Shown: positions 16,443 to 24,970 of the stretch, piece by piece
How positions within the stretch are numbered: position 1 is the first letter of the stretch
Layout of the letters: the number at the start of each line of letters is the position of its first letter
Assembly: GCF_014646295.1 (NCBI RefSeq)
Contig: NZ_BMNE01000002.1
Coordinates: forward strand, 498,595-562,594
Source: Nocardia rhizosphaerihabitans
Lineage (GTDB): Bacteria; Actinomycetota; Actinomycetes; Mycobacteriales; Mycobacteriaceae
Reading direction: 5' to 3'
DNA length: 64,000 bases
Notes under the pieces: generated by a model
What the model was told of the DNA's origin: nothing
Databases searched by the model: none
The model's input: only the letters and a program-made list of their open reading frames with translations
Translations under genes and position numbers: made by a program

Positions 16443-17387
16443 ATGAACAGCACAGCGATTGCGGCCTCCGGGCTGCGAAAGGCCTACGGGGACAAAACGA
16501 TCCTCGACGGCATCGACATCACCGTCGGCACCGGCACGATCTTCTCGCTGCTCGGGCCGAACGGGGCGGGCAAGACGACCACCGTGAACGTCCTGACCAC
16601 CTTGCTGAAGGCCGACGGCGGCACCGCCCGCGTAGCGGGCCACGACCTGGTGACCGAAACCGAAGCAGTCCGCAAAGCCATCGGCGTCACCGGCCAGTTC
16701 GCCGCGGTCGACGATCTGCTGACCGGCGAGGAGAACCTGAAGCTGATGGCGGATCTGCACCGTCTGCGTGGCAAGGCGGGCAAGCGGGTGGTCACCGAAC
16801 TGCTGGAACGATTCGACCTGGTGGAGTCGGCGCGCAAGCCGGCGGCGTCCTACTCCGGCGGCATGCGCCGGAAACTGGATCTGGCCATGACCCTGGTCAC
16901 CAAGCCGGAGATCGTCTTCCTGGACGAGCCGACCACCGGACTGGATCCGCGCAGCAGGCGCACCATGTGGGAGATCGTGCGGGAGCTGACCGCCGACGGC
17001 GTGACGATCTTCCTCACCACCCAGTACCTCGAGGAAGCCGATCAGCTGGCCGACCGGATCGCGGTCCTCGACCAGGGCCGCATCGTCGCCGAAGGCACCG
17101 CCGACGAGCTCAAGCGCCGCGTGCCCGGCAGCCACGTCCAGCTGCGGTTCACCGACGCCACGGAACTGGCGGCGGCGGCGCGGATCCTGCCCGGCGCCAC
17201 CCCGGACGACGAGACGCTGGCCCTGCGCGTTCCCGGCGACGGCAGCTCGAAATCCCTGCGGGCCCTGCTGGATCGGCTCGCCGCCCACTCACTGGAGGCC
17301 GACCAGGTCTCCATCCACACCCCTGACCTCGACGACGTCTTTCTTGCCCTGACCGGGCACGCCACCACGGAGGCCGAACCACGATGA
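16443..17387 (+). CDS. DrrA-like ABC transporter ATP-binding protein
   Basis: 314 residues: Walker A GPNGAGKTT (about residues 40-48), Q-loop in VTGQFAAVDDLLTG, signature YSGGMRRKLDLA, Walker B IVFLDEPTTGLD and H-loop replaced by Gln (LTTQYLEEAD). The C-terminal domain of about 80 residues ends with DLDDVFLALTG. The Gln in place of His and the C-terminal extension are usual in daunorubicin-resistance (DrrA) type ATPases. It powers the permease encoded next, with ATGA overlap. The ATG at 16443 is probably the 5' end of a leaderless message. Confidence 0.9.
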   Translation: MNSTAIAASGLRKAYGDKTILDGIDITVGTGTIFSLLGPNGAGKTTTVNVLTTLLKADGGTARVAGHDLVTETEAVRKAIGVTGQFAAVDDLLTGEENLKLMADLHRLRGKAGKRVVTELLERFDLVESARKPAASYSGGMRRKLDLAMTLVTKPEIVFLDEPTTGLDPRSRRTMWEIVRELTADGVTIFLTTQYLEEADQLADRIAVLDQGRIVAEGTADELKRRVPGSHVQLRFTDATELAAAARILPGATPDDETLALRVPGDGSSKSLRALLDRLAAHSLEADQVSIHTPDLDDVFLALTGHATTEAEPR

Positions 17388-18151
17388 GCACTCTTTCCGT
17401 CACCGATTCCCTGTTCGACGCATCGGTCATGTTGCGCCGCAACTTCACCCACATCACCCGTTCTCCGGTCACGATCTTCAACGCGGCGCTGATGCCCGTG
17501 GTGATGATGCTGATCTTCGTCTACGTCTTCGGCGACGCGTTCGACGTCGGCGAGAACTACATCGACTACGCGGTACCCGGCATGCTCATGCTGGCCATCA
17601 GTTACGGCCTGTCCGGCACCGCGGTCTCGGTGAGCTCCGACATGACCACCGGTGTCATCAACCGGTTCAAGGTCATGGACGTCTCCCGCGGCGCCGTGCT
17701 CACCGGCCATGTCGCGGCGAGCATGGTGACCAACGTGGTCGCCATCGCCTCCGTCCTCGCCGTCGGCTTCGCGCTGGGATTCCGCTCCCCGGCGACCGCT
17801 GTGCAGTGGCTGGGCGCGCTCGGCGTCCTGCTGGCCACGGCCTTCGCCGCGGCCTGGCTCACCGTCGCACTCGGCATCGCCGCGAAAACCCCTGAAGCCG
17901 CGGGTATGTCGGTGGTGCCGCTGATCATGCTGCCCTTCGTGAGCAGCGCGATCGTGCCCGCGGAGAAGATGGGTCCCGGCGTCCGGCAGTTCGCCGAGTA
18001 CCAGCCCTTCACCCCGATCATCGAATCCGTGCGCGGATTCCTGGCAGGCAACCCCTCCGCCGGCTACACCGCCGCTGCGCTCGCCTGGTGCGCCGGGTTC
18101 GCCGTTGTCGGATACCTGTGGTCGCGTGCCACGTTCACCAAGCGAGCGTGA
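17384..18151 (+). CDS. ABC-2 type transporter permease (DrrB-like)
   Basis: 255 residues with six predicted membrane helices, among them VTIFNAALMPVVMMLIFVYVFG, AVPGMLMLAISYGLSGTAVSV, MVTNVVAIASVLAVGFALGF, LLATAFAAAWLTVALGIAA and GFAVVGYLW. The segment GMSVVPLIMLPFVSSAIVPAE and the following FAEYQPFTPIIESVRG are hallmarks of ABC-2 permeases of the DrrB type. It forms an exporter with the ATPase, for a drug, lipid or cell-envelope molecule not identifiable here. Its 3' end overlaps the convergent SARP gene by 17 bases. Confidence 0.9.
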   Translation: MSTLSVTDSLFDASVMLRRNFTHITRSPVTIFNAALMPVVMMLIFVYVFGDAFDVGENYIDYAVPGMLMLAISYGLSGTAVSVSSDMTTGVINRFKVMDVSRGAVLTGHVAASMVTNVVAIASVLAVGFALGFRSPATAVQWLGALGVLLATAFAAAWLTVALGIAAKTPEAAGMSVVPLIMLPFVSSAIVPAEKMGPGVRQFAEYQPFTPIIESVRGFLAGNPSAGYTAAALAWCAGFAVVGYLWSRATFTKRA

Positions 18152-21100
18152 GTGCCACCAGTTCCGGCCTGCTCGCCAGCGCACCCTCCCGCATCGCCTC
18201 GGTGAATTCCACATCACCGAGGCGATGTCGTGCTGTCTGCTCGATTCTGGCGACATCCGGCTGGGAACGATCGGGCAGCCCGCGCGTCGCGGTGCTCGCC
18301 GCGAGCAGTCGCGCGGCCTGCTCGTACTGTTCCGCGCGCACCGCCAGGTCCGCGATGCCGACGAGCACCTGGGCCATCAGCGGAGCGTGGCCTGCCGCCG
18401 ACGCCGCCTCGAAGGCCGAATTATGGTGCGCGCGAGCCTCATCGAGGTCATCGGCGAGGTAGCCGAGCAGGCCGTGCACCATCGCAGCGACATTCGGATG
18501 TTCGGCATCGCTGCCGAACAGCGTGCGCGCGAGGTCGAGCTGCTGGAGTGCCAGCTCGGTGTCACCGCGCCAGCGCGCCAATTCCACACGCGCCAAGGCG
18601 ACTTCGGCCAGGGCTGTCGGCCAGCCGGTCCGGTCCGCGCAGCGCTGTGCTTCGGTCAGGGCGGCGGTGCTCGCCTCGGCATCGTCGAGCAGCCAGTACA
18701 GCTGGGCCTGCCGGGATCGCATCCCGACCACGTCCTCGATCGCGCCGACCTCGGTGACCACCCCGATCGCCTGCTCGTACAGCTCACACGCAGCGACGAA
18801 TTCGCCGCGCAGGGCGGTGCGGTTCGCCAGTTCGGTCAGTGCGAACGAAATCCCCCAGCGCTCACCGAGGGCACGGAACTCGGTGAGCGCCTGGGCGAGA
18901 TATTCGTCCGCCTCCGGCCCGTCGTGGCCGAGGACGGTGCGCAGCTTGCCCAGCTGTAGGCGCGCCAAAGCCCGCGCCCAGGGGTCGTCGTCGGTGAGCA
19001 CCGCTTCGAAGGCGGGCAGATAGTGGTCAGGGCCGCCCAGCATGCGTTCCAGTGCGGCGGTGAAGCGCAGCGACGGATGGCTGCCCTGGCTGTCACGGCC
19101 GAAGCGGTACGCCTGGTGGATCCATTCCGCCACCTGGTGTTCGTCATTGCGTCCCGAGGTTCCGAAATGCACGGCCAGCCCGTACACCGTGGCCCTGGTC
19201 TCGTCGTCGACCTCGCCGGGCACCTCGGCGGCCGCGACGACCAGCTCGCTGCCCTCGGCCTTGTATCCGCCCAGCCACCAGTACCAGCCCGCTGCCGCGG
19301 CGAGCCCCATCGCCCCGGCCGCGTCACCGGACGCGAGCGCGCCACGCATCGCCGTCGCGATGTTGTCGTGCTCGGCGTCGAGGACGGCGAGCCACTCCAA
19401 CTGCTCGGCGCGGCGCAGATGCGGCTCGGCGGTGGCGGCGAGGTCGGTGAAGTACGCCAGATGCGCATGGCGTGCGGACTCCGCGTCGCCCGCCTCGGCG
19501 AGCCGGTCGGCGGCGTACTGCTTGATCGTCTCGAGCATGCGGTAGCGCGGGACCTCGTCCTCGGTGACGAGCAGCAATGATTTCTCGGTCAGGGCGGTGA
19601 GCAGCTCGAGCACCTCCCACTGTTCGACCTTGCCCGCGCAGACCTGTTCGGCCGCTTCCAGACTCGCGCCGCCGGAGAACACCGAGAGCCGGCACAAGAC
19701 CATCTTCTCGGCGTCGCTGAGCAGTTCCCAGCTCCAGTCGACAACCGCCCGCAACGTTCGGTGCTGCGGGATGGCGGTGCGGCTGCCGCCGGTCAGCAGG
19801 CGGAAGCGGTCATCGAGCCGGTGGGCGAGCTGATCGAGGGACATGGTGCGCAATCGGGCCGCGGCCAGTTCGATCGCCAGCGGTATCCCGTCGAGTGCCC
19901 GGCAGACCCGCGCCATGGTCGCCAGGGTGCCCGCATCGGTCGCGAGGTCCTTGCGCACCGCGCCCGCCCGGTCCCGCAGCAGCGCGACGGCGGGGGAGGT
20001 CTCGATCTCGCGGGCATCCGCGCCGTCGGCGGGCAACGTCAGCGGCTCGACCTGCCACAGCGCCTCGCCGGTGATGCCGAGCGGTTCCCTGCTCGTCGCG
20101 AGGATCCGCAGTCGCCTGCACTCGCCGAGTACCCGGTGGGCGAAGGCCGCCGCCGCCTCGATCACGTGCTCGCAGTTGTCCAGGATCAGCAGCGTCTCGC
20201 GGTCGCGGATCGCCGCGATCAGCCGGTCCATCGGGTCGGCGTTCGGGGCGTCGCCGAGCAGCGCGTCCCGGAGTCCGAGCGCGGCGAAGGCCGACTGCGC
20301 CAGGTCGCCACTGCCGTCGGCAGAGGCCAGTTCCACCAGCCAGGCGCCGTCGGGTAGATCGCCGAGCATGGTGCGCGCGGTCTCAACGGCCAGCCGGGTC
20401 TTGCCCGATCCGCCGGGTCCGGTCACGGTGGTAAGCCGGTGTGCCGCAATGAGTTCACGGACCGCGGCGATGTCGGCGCGCTTGCCGACGAAGCTGGTCA
20501 ACTCGGCGCGCAGGTTCGTCGTGCGTGCCGCGGGCCTGCCCCCTACTTCGCCACGCAACAGCGCGACATGCAGCGCGGACAGCTCCGGTGACGGGTCTAC
20601 GCCCAGTTCGTCGGCGAGGGCCTCCCTGGCGCGCTGGTACACGGTCAGCGCCTCCGCGCCACGGCCCGCGGCGCCCAGTGCCCGCATCAGCGCGGCAACG
20701 AGCCGTTCCCGCACCGGATGCTGGGACACCAGCTCGGTCAGCTCGGCTACCACTTCGGGGCCACGGCCGAGCCGGAGTTCGGCTTCGTAGCGATCCTCCA
20801 TGGCGGCCAGGCGCAGCCCGTCGAAGCGCGTGATCACCGCGTCGAAGGCCGCGCTGTCGCCGATGTCCTGCATCAGCGGACCGCGCCACAGGTCGAGGGC
20901 TTCGCGTAGCAGCCGCGCCTGGTGCGCGTCGTCGCCGCCGCGCGCTTGGTCGAGAAGTTGTTCGAAACGGATGGCGTCGACCGCGCGAGGTTCCACCGTC
21001 AGCCGGTATCCACCCGCCTGCACCTCGACAGCCCCGTCGGGCAGCGCCCTGCGTAAGCGGGAGACCAGTGCCTGCAGGGCGTTCGCCGCGTCGGCGGGCG

Positions 21101-21272
21101 GCTGCTCGTCCCAGATCCAGTCGACGAGTCTCGACTTCGGGACCGCGCGACCTGCTTCGAGTGCCAGCGCGATCAACAGCGCCCGCAACCGAGCGCCCGG
21201 TACCTCTATCGATCCACCGTCCCCTGTTCGGATCTCCAGCGGCCCAAGCATCCCGATCTGCACCCGGCCCAT
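18135..21272 (-). CDS. AfsR/SARP-family regulator with ATPase and TPR domains
   Basis: 1045 residues. An N-terminal OmpR-type winged helix (GMLGPLEIRTGDG to AVPKSRLVDWIWDEQPPADA) is followed by a bacterial transcriptional activator domain to about residue 250. An NB-ARC-like ATPase has P-loop VTGPGGSGKTRLA (about 290-302) and Walker B ETLLILDNCEH. A long helical TPR-like region fills the second half. This is the large SARP layout of AfsR. It lies between the DrrAB-like operon and the DUF4097 gene, whose promoters carry SARP-type repeats, so it is the obvious activator of both and of gtrA. The ATG at 21272 is preceded by GAGG; a GTG at 21302 would add ten residues. Which ligand or kinase controls it is not visible. 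Confidence 0.9.
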   Translation of the reverse strand: MGRVQIGMLGPLEIRTGDGGSIEVPGARLRALLIALALEAGRAVPKSRLVDWIWDEQPPADAANALQALVSRLRRALPDGAVEVQAGGYRLTVEPRAVDAIRFEQLLDQARGGDDAHQARLLREALDLWRGPLMQDIGDSAAFDAVITRFDGLRLAAMEDRYEAELRLGRGPEVVAELTELVSQHPVRERLVAALMRALGAAGRGAEALTVYQRAREALADELGVDPSPELSALHVALLRGEVGGRPAARTTNLRAELTSFVGKRADIAAVRELIAAHRLTTVTGPGGSGKTRLAVETARTMLGDLPDGAWLVELASADGSGDLAQSAFAALGLRDALLGDAPNADPMDRLIAAIRDRETLLILDNCEHVIEAAAAFAHRVLGECRRLRILATSREPLGITGEALWQVEPLTLPADGADAREIETSPAVALLRDRAGAVRKDLATDAGTLATMARVCRALDGIPLAIELAAARLRTMSLDQLAHRLDDRFRLLTGGSRTAIPQHRTLRAVVDWSWELLSDAEKMVLCRLSVFSGGASLEAAEQVCAGKVEQWEVLELLTALTEKSLLLVTEDEVPRYRMLETIKQYAADRLAEAGDAESARHAHLAYFTDLAATAEPHLRRAEQLEWLAVLDAEHDNIATAMRGALASGDAAGAMGLAAAAGWYWWLGGYKAEGSELVVAAAEVPGEVDDETRATVYGLAVHFGTSGRNDEHQVAEWIHQAYRFGRDSQGSHPSLRFTAALERMLGGPDHYLPAFEAVLTDDDPWARALARLQLGKLRTVLGHDGPEADEYLAQALTEFRALGERWGISFALTELANRTALRGEFVAACELYEQAIGVVTEVGAIEDVVGMRSRQAQLYWLLDDAEASTAALTEAQRCADRTGWPTALAEVALARVELARWRGDTELALQQLDLARTLFGSDAEHPNVAAMVHGLLGYLADDLDEARAHHNSAFEAASAAGHAPLMAQVLVGIADLAVRAEQYEQAARLLAASTATRGLPDRSQPDVARIEQTARHRLGDVEFTEAMREGALASRPELVALTLAW

Positions 21273-21324
21273 TGTGCCTCGGACGTCAACGGGTCGCGAC
21301 ACCTGCTTCGACCGGCCGGAATTC

Positions 21325-21386
21325 GTGTCAGCGGGTGCGTCAGGCCGGTGTCAGGTCCGTGTCAGCGGCGCTCGCGACAGTAGTCA
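21325..21386 (+). promoter_or_regulatory. SARP-type direct repeats and -10 of the DUF4097 promoter
   Basis: GTGTCAG (21325), GCGTCAG (21337), GTGTCAG (21348) and GTGTCAG (21359) are spaced 12, 11 and 11 bp, exactly as at 16379-16419. The -10 region AGTAGT lies the same 13 bases after the last repeat. The transcript would start near 21388, with a leader of about 36 nt holding GAGGAG. Confidence 0.8.
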
Positions 21387-21423
21387 CATCAACCGAACGG
21401 CAACACCCACCGAGGAGCACGAG

Positions 21424-22068
21424 ATGATCACCTTCCAGACCCCGGCCCCGATCGCCGTCACCGTCGAAGTTCTCTCCGCCGGTGTCACTGTCATCGCCTC
21501 CGATCGCAGCGACACCACCGTCGAGATCAAGCCCGCCGACGCGACCAAGAAGGCCGACGTGCGCGCCGCCGAGCAGACCACCATCGATTTCACCGACGGC
21601 GCGCTGACGGTGACCACGCCGAAGAGCTGGCGCACCCACACTCCCTTCGGTGGCAACCCCACCATCGAGGTGACCATCCAGGTCCCCGACGGCTCGCAGC
21701 TGAGGAGCACCGCCGGTGTCGGGCACCTGCTCGGCGCCGGTGCGCTCGGCTCGTGTGACGTGACGGTCTCGCTCGGTGACATCGTCATCGAGCGCCCGCA
21801 GGGTTCGGTGACCGCGAAGGCAGCCAAGGGCAACATCCGCATCGGTGAAGCAGTCCGCGGCGAACTGCGCCTGGAGACCTCCGTCGGCGAGCTGGAGGTC
21901 GGCATCAGCCCCACCAGCGCGGTGCGCCTGGAGACCAACACCACCAGCGGCACCGTGCACAACATGATCAGCCCGGTCGCCGCGGCGCACGACCCGGCCG
22001 ACACCGTCGAGGTGTTCGCGCGAAACAGCGTCGGCGACATCGTCATCGGGCACATCGTCGCCGCGTGA
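21424..22068 (+). CDS. DUF4097-family beta-strand repeat protein
   Basis: 214 residues without a signal peptide or membrane segment. It is rich in short beta strands with a recurring pattern (VEVLSAGVTVIASDRS, CDVTVSLGDIVIERPQGSVTAKAAKGNIRIG, LRLETSVGELEVGIS). This forms the right-handed beta-helix-like repeat of the DUF4097 (putative adhesin) family. GAGGAG precedes the ATG. It is divergent from the SARP regulator and controlled by the same repeats as the exporter. Members of this family often accompany regulators and DrrAB-type exporters, but their role is not known. Confidence 0.85.
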   Translation: MITFQTPAPIAVTVEVLSAGVTVIASDRSDTTVEIKPADATKKADVRAAEQTTIDFTDGALTVTTPKSWRTHTPFGGNPTIEVTIQVPDGSQLRSTAGVGHLLGAGALGSCDVTVSLGDIVIERPQGSVTAKAAKGNIRIGEAVRGELRLETSVGELEVGISPTSAVRLETNTTSGTVHNMISPVAAAHDPADTVEVFARNSVGDIVIGHIVAA

Positions 22069-22083
22069 ACGGCCTCGGCCACC

Positions 22084-22116
22084 GCATGGGCCGCGCCGAA
22101 CCGGTGCGGCCCATGC
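22084..22116 (+). terminator. Hairpin after DUF4097 gene
   Basis: GCATGGGCCGC (22084-22094) pairs perfectly with GCGGCCCATGC (22106-22116) around an 11-nt loop. It lies between the DUF4097 and P450 genes and suggests they are separate transcripts, although no T-tract follows. Confidence 0.6.
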
Positions 22117-22158
22117 CGATTCAGCGCTCCGGCGCATATCCTCGACAAGGAGAAACCG

Positions 22159-23376
22159 ATGAGTGAATTTCCCGTCCCGCACGGCCTTCCGCAGCATCGC
22201 GATGCCGGCCCCTTCGATCCGCCCAGCGAGATCACCCGGCTTCGCGAGGCCCGCCCCGTCAGCCCACTGATCTTCCCCGACGGTCACGAGGGCTGGGTGG
22301 TCACCGGCTACGAGGCGGTCCGCAGGCTCCTGGCCGACACCCGGTTCAGCTCCCGCCAGGACCTCGGCATCGTCCATGTGGCGTACGAGACCCCCGGCAT
22401 GCCCGTGCAGACCGAGCCGTCGCCGCAGATCCCGGGCTTGTTCGTCGCCATGGACCCGCCGGATCACACCCGGTTGCGGCGCAAGCTCACCGGCGCCTTC
22501 ACCGTCAAGCGGATGAAGCAGCTCGAAGACCACATCATCGAGATCACCGAGCGGCAGCTGGACGAGATGGCGCGCCTGACCCCGCCGGTCGACCTGGTCA
22601 CGGAGTTCGCGCTGCCGGTGCCCTCGCTGGTGATCTGCGAACTGCTCGGCGTCCCGTACGAGGACCGGGCGACCTTCCAGGTCAATTCGGCCCAGTTCCT
22701 GGTCAAGGATCAGGAACTGGAGCAGAAGATGGCCGCGTACGGCGCGATGACCTCGTACCTGGCCGACCTGGTCATGCGCAAACGCGCCGAACCCGGCGAG
22801 GACATCCTCTCCGACCTCGCCCGCGACGAGGATCTCGGCATCGAGGAACTGGTCGGCATCGCCTTCCTGCTGCTGCTGGCCGGTCACGAGACCACCGCCA
22901 ACATGCTCGCGCTCGGCACCTTCGCGCTGCTCGAGCACCCCGGGCAGCTGGCCGAACTGCGCGCCGACCCGGAGCTGGTTCCCAACGCCGTCGAGGAGCT
23001 CATGCGCTACCTCTCGGTCGCCGACATCTTCTATCGCTACGCCACCGAAGACATCGAGCTCTGTGGCGAGACGATCGGCAAGGGCTCGACCGTGGTCATC
23101 TCGCTGCTGGCCGCCAACCGCGACCCCCTGCGCTTCGACAACCCCGACACCCTCGACGTGCACCGCACGGCCCGCGGCCACGTGTCCTTCGGCCACGGCG
23201 TCCACCTCTGCCTCGGCCAGCAGCTGGCCCGCCTGGAGATGCGCGCCGGCTTCACCGGGCTACTCCGCCGCTTTCCCACCCTCGAACTCGCCGTTCCCGC
23301 GGCCGACGTGAAGCTCAAGGCCGACATGAACATCTACGGCGTCCATGAACTGCCGGTCACCTGGACGGACCGCTAG
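22159..23376 (+). CDS. Cytochrome P450
   Basis: 405 residues, a normal soluble bacterial P450. The I-helix motif is LLLAGHETTANML (about residues 237-249), the K-helix ExxR is EELMR, and the haem-binding loop FGHGVHLCLGQQLARLEMR carries the Cys ligand. The MDPPDHTRLRRKLTGAFT segment of the C-helix is also typical. It hydroxylates or oxidises an unknown substrate with electrons from a ferredoxin system that is not encoded nearby. AAGGAG lies 7 bases before the ATG. It follows the DUF4097 gene by 90 bases with a hairpin between, so membership in the SARP regulon is possible but unproven. Confidence 0.93.
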   Translation: MSEFPVPHGLPQHRDAGPFDPPSEITRLREARPVSPLIFPDGHEGWVVTGYEAVRRLLADTRFSSRQDLGIVHVAYETPGMPVQTEPSPQIPGLFVAMDPPDHTRLRRKLTGAFTVKRMKQLEDHIIEITERQLDEMARLTPPVDLVTEFALPVPSLVICELLGVPYEDRATFQVNSAQFLVKDQELEQKMAAYGAMTSYLADLVMRKRAEPGEDILSDLARDEDLGIEELVGIAFLLLLAGHETTANMLALGTFALLEHPGQLAELRADPELVPNAVEELMRYLSVADIFYRYATEDIELCGETIGKGSTVVISLLAANRDPLRFDNPDTLDVHRTARGHVSFGHGVHLCLGQQLARLEMRAGFTGLLRRFPTLELAVPAADVKLKADMNIYGVHELPVTWTDR

Positions 23377-23406
23377 AGTCCTGAGACCCATCGCCGCCGG
23401 GGGACC

Positions 23407-24057
23407 TCAGAGCTGGGTGACGCACACGACGAATTTGCGCTGGTTGTAGACGAATCCGAAATTGCCCGACTCGCATTGGTTGGCATCGGCGACGCCGTGC
23501 TTGACGTCCAGCACCTTCACGCCCTTGGTGGTTCCCCCGGTGGCGCAGTCGATGTGCATCGGCTCCTTCTTGCCGAGTTCCAGGCAACCGCCGACCACCC
23601 AGTCGATGTCCATGCACAACGAACCCTGCTCGACCGCACCCACCCGCTCGCTGTAGGTCTGATCGGTGTCGGTCGGGCAGGTACCGCCCATGGGGGCCTT
23701 GTCGAAGATCTTGTAGCTGGAAGGGTCACTGCCGCAGGTGGTCTTCTCGACCGTGACCTGCTCGCCCTCACCCTCGGCCACCACGCAGTCACCGACGGCC
23801 AGCTGGATCGCGATCGGCGTTTTGGCGGCCGAGCTGAGCGTGGCGACGGGGGCGGGTAGCTGAGGTTCGACCGGCGCCGACGGCATGTTCGTGCCCGATG
23901 CGGCTGCCGCGCTGACGTTCTCGGCCGGATGCCCGCTGCCCGCGATATCGTCCGAGGTCAGGGTGATCGCGGCCACCATCACCACGGTCGCGAGCAGAGC
24001 GGCTGAAGCGATGAAGACGGTCAGGACTAAACCGGCTTGAACACGTTGGCGTGACAC
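23407..24057 (-). CDS. Membrane-anchored LppU/SCO3897-like protein
   Basis: 216 residues. One N-terminal helix (AGLVLTVFIASAALLATVVMVAAITL) anchors the protein, followed by an Ala/Ser/Pro linker. An extracytoplasmic domain contains about eight cysteines in patterns such as VGDCVV, TTCGS, GGTCPTD, SLCMDID, VGGCLELG, DCATGG, NQCES and VVCVTQL. The paired cysteines and VGDC start suggest the LppU/SCO3897 family of secreted actinobacterial proteins, function unknown. A GTG start at 24057 follows GGAGG with 7-base spacing. It is convergent with the P450 gene. Confidence 0.7.
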   Translation of the reverse strand: MSRQRVQAGLVLTVFIASAALLATVVMVAAITLTSDDIAGSGHPAENVSAAAASGTNMPSAPVEPQLPAPVATLSSAAKTPIAIQLAVGDCVVAEGEGEQVTVEKTTCGSDPSSYKIFDKAPMGGTCPTDTDQTYSERVGAVEQGSLCMDIDWVVGGCLELGKKEPMHIDCATGGTTKGVKVLDVKHGVADANQCESGNFGFVYNQRKFVVCVTQL

Positions 24058-24300
24058 GGACAGTCCTCCAGAGCTTTACTGTTGCACCTCGAATCAAGCA
24101 AATGCTTACACCATGTGACGCGCGCTCGTCGAATCACCTGTTCGGCCAAACGGATTCGGTCAAATGACTAGGTCACGATCCGGCAACGATGCGCGGCCAG
24201 GTCTGGCCGATTGCCATTCCCTGCCACAAGCTTCGGACGCTGTACAGCTGCTCGCCATTCGGTCACGCCGACCGGAGGTACCTGAGAAGGAAATGTCAGT

Positions 24301-24906
24301 ATGAAGTTCGGCCCGTTGATCCCGGCGACCCTCCTGGCCGTCGCGGCCGTTGGCATCGCTGCGGGGACCGTGAACGCGAAACCGCAGGACAATCACGATA
24401 TTTCGACGTCCGGCGTCGATCATGGCGTCGCTTACCACACCGTTGTCTCCGATTTCTCCAGGGTCGTCACGACCACCGTGGACCACGGCAAATTCGAACT
24501 GACCGACAACGGCGGCAAGGTGTCGTTGAAGTCGGATAACGGTGTCGTGATTACTGAAATACCGCTGACTTACATTGTTTCCGAAAGTCGCATGGCGGTA
24601 GCGCAGGAAATCAGCGCCGACGGCCGGAAACTCACCCTTACCCCAAAAGTGACCGCGCAAAACATCGGCGAGATGCAGCCCATCAACTCGATGGGCCGAC
24701 TTGCCGCCGAGGTCAATCAGAACGTGGTCGGCGTCGTCGTCGGCGGACTGCTCGGCGCGCTGATCGGAACCGTGCTCGGCTTCGGCTTCTTCAGCATCAT
24801 CACCGGGCCCGTCGGCCTGGTGGTCGGCGCGATCGCGGGTGGCGCCATCACGGGTGGCCAGTCGTTCATGGACGCGGTGACGGCGGTCGTCAGCGGCCAG
24901 CCCTGA
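24301..24906 (+). CDS. Secreted protein with glycine-zipper C-terminus, unknown function
   Basis: 201 residues. A signal peptide (MKFGPLIPATLLAVAAVGIAAG to VNAKP) is followed by a polar, beta-rich region of about 110 residues (VVSDFSRVVTTTVDHGKFEL, NGVVITEIPLTYIV). A glycine-rich hydrophobic tail at about 140-185 contains GGLLGALIGTVLG and VGLVVGAIAGGAITGG. Such GxxxG-rich tails can pack in membranes. I recognise no named family; similar proteins occur in nocardiae as conserved hypotheticals. AAGGAA precedes the ATG. The body has lower GC than its neighbours (runs such as GATAACGGTGTCGTGATTACTG), which may point to transfer or to weaker codon selection. A perfect terminator follows. Confidence 0.7.
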   Translation: MKFGPLIPATLLAVAAVGIAAGTVNAKPQDNHDISTSGVDHGVAYHTVVSDFSRVVTTTVDHGKFELTDNGGKVSLKSDNGVVITEIPLTYIVSESRMAVAQEISADGRKLTLTPKVTAQNIGEMQPINSMGRLAAEVNQNVVGVVVGGLLGALIGTVLGFGFFSIITGPVGLVVGAIAGGAITGGQSFMDAVTAVVSGQP

Positions 24907-24908
24907 TA

Positions 24909-24961
24909 CGAAAACTGCCACCCCCGGTCGCGTCGGACGCGACCGGGGGTGGCAGTTTTCG
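24909..24961. terminator. Bidirectional terminator, 26-bp perfect stem
   Basis: The left arm 24909-24934 and right arm 24936-24961 are perfect complements (outer CGAAAACTGCC, inner CGGTCGCGTC) around one central base. T- and A-rich ends give a terminator in both directions, between the glycine-zipper protein and the MFS gene. Confidence 0.92.
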
Positions 24962-24970
24962 CGGGGGTTG

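Noticed and set aside
15815..23376. Antibiotic biosynthetic gene cluster (SARP, DrrAB-like exporter, P450)
   Set aside because: There is no polyketide synthase, non-ribosomal peptide synthetase, terpene cyclase or other core enzyme. The three gene types also occur outside clusters.
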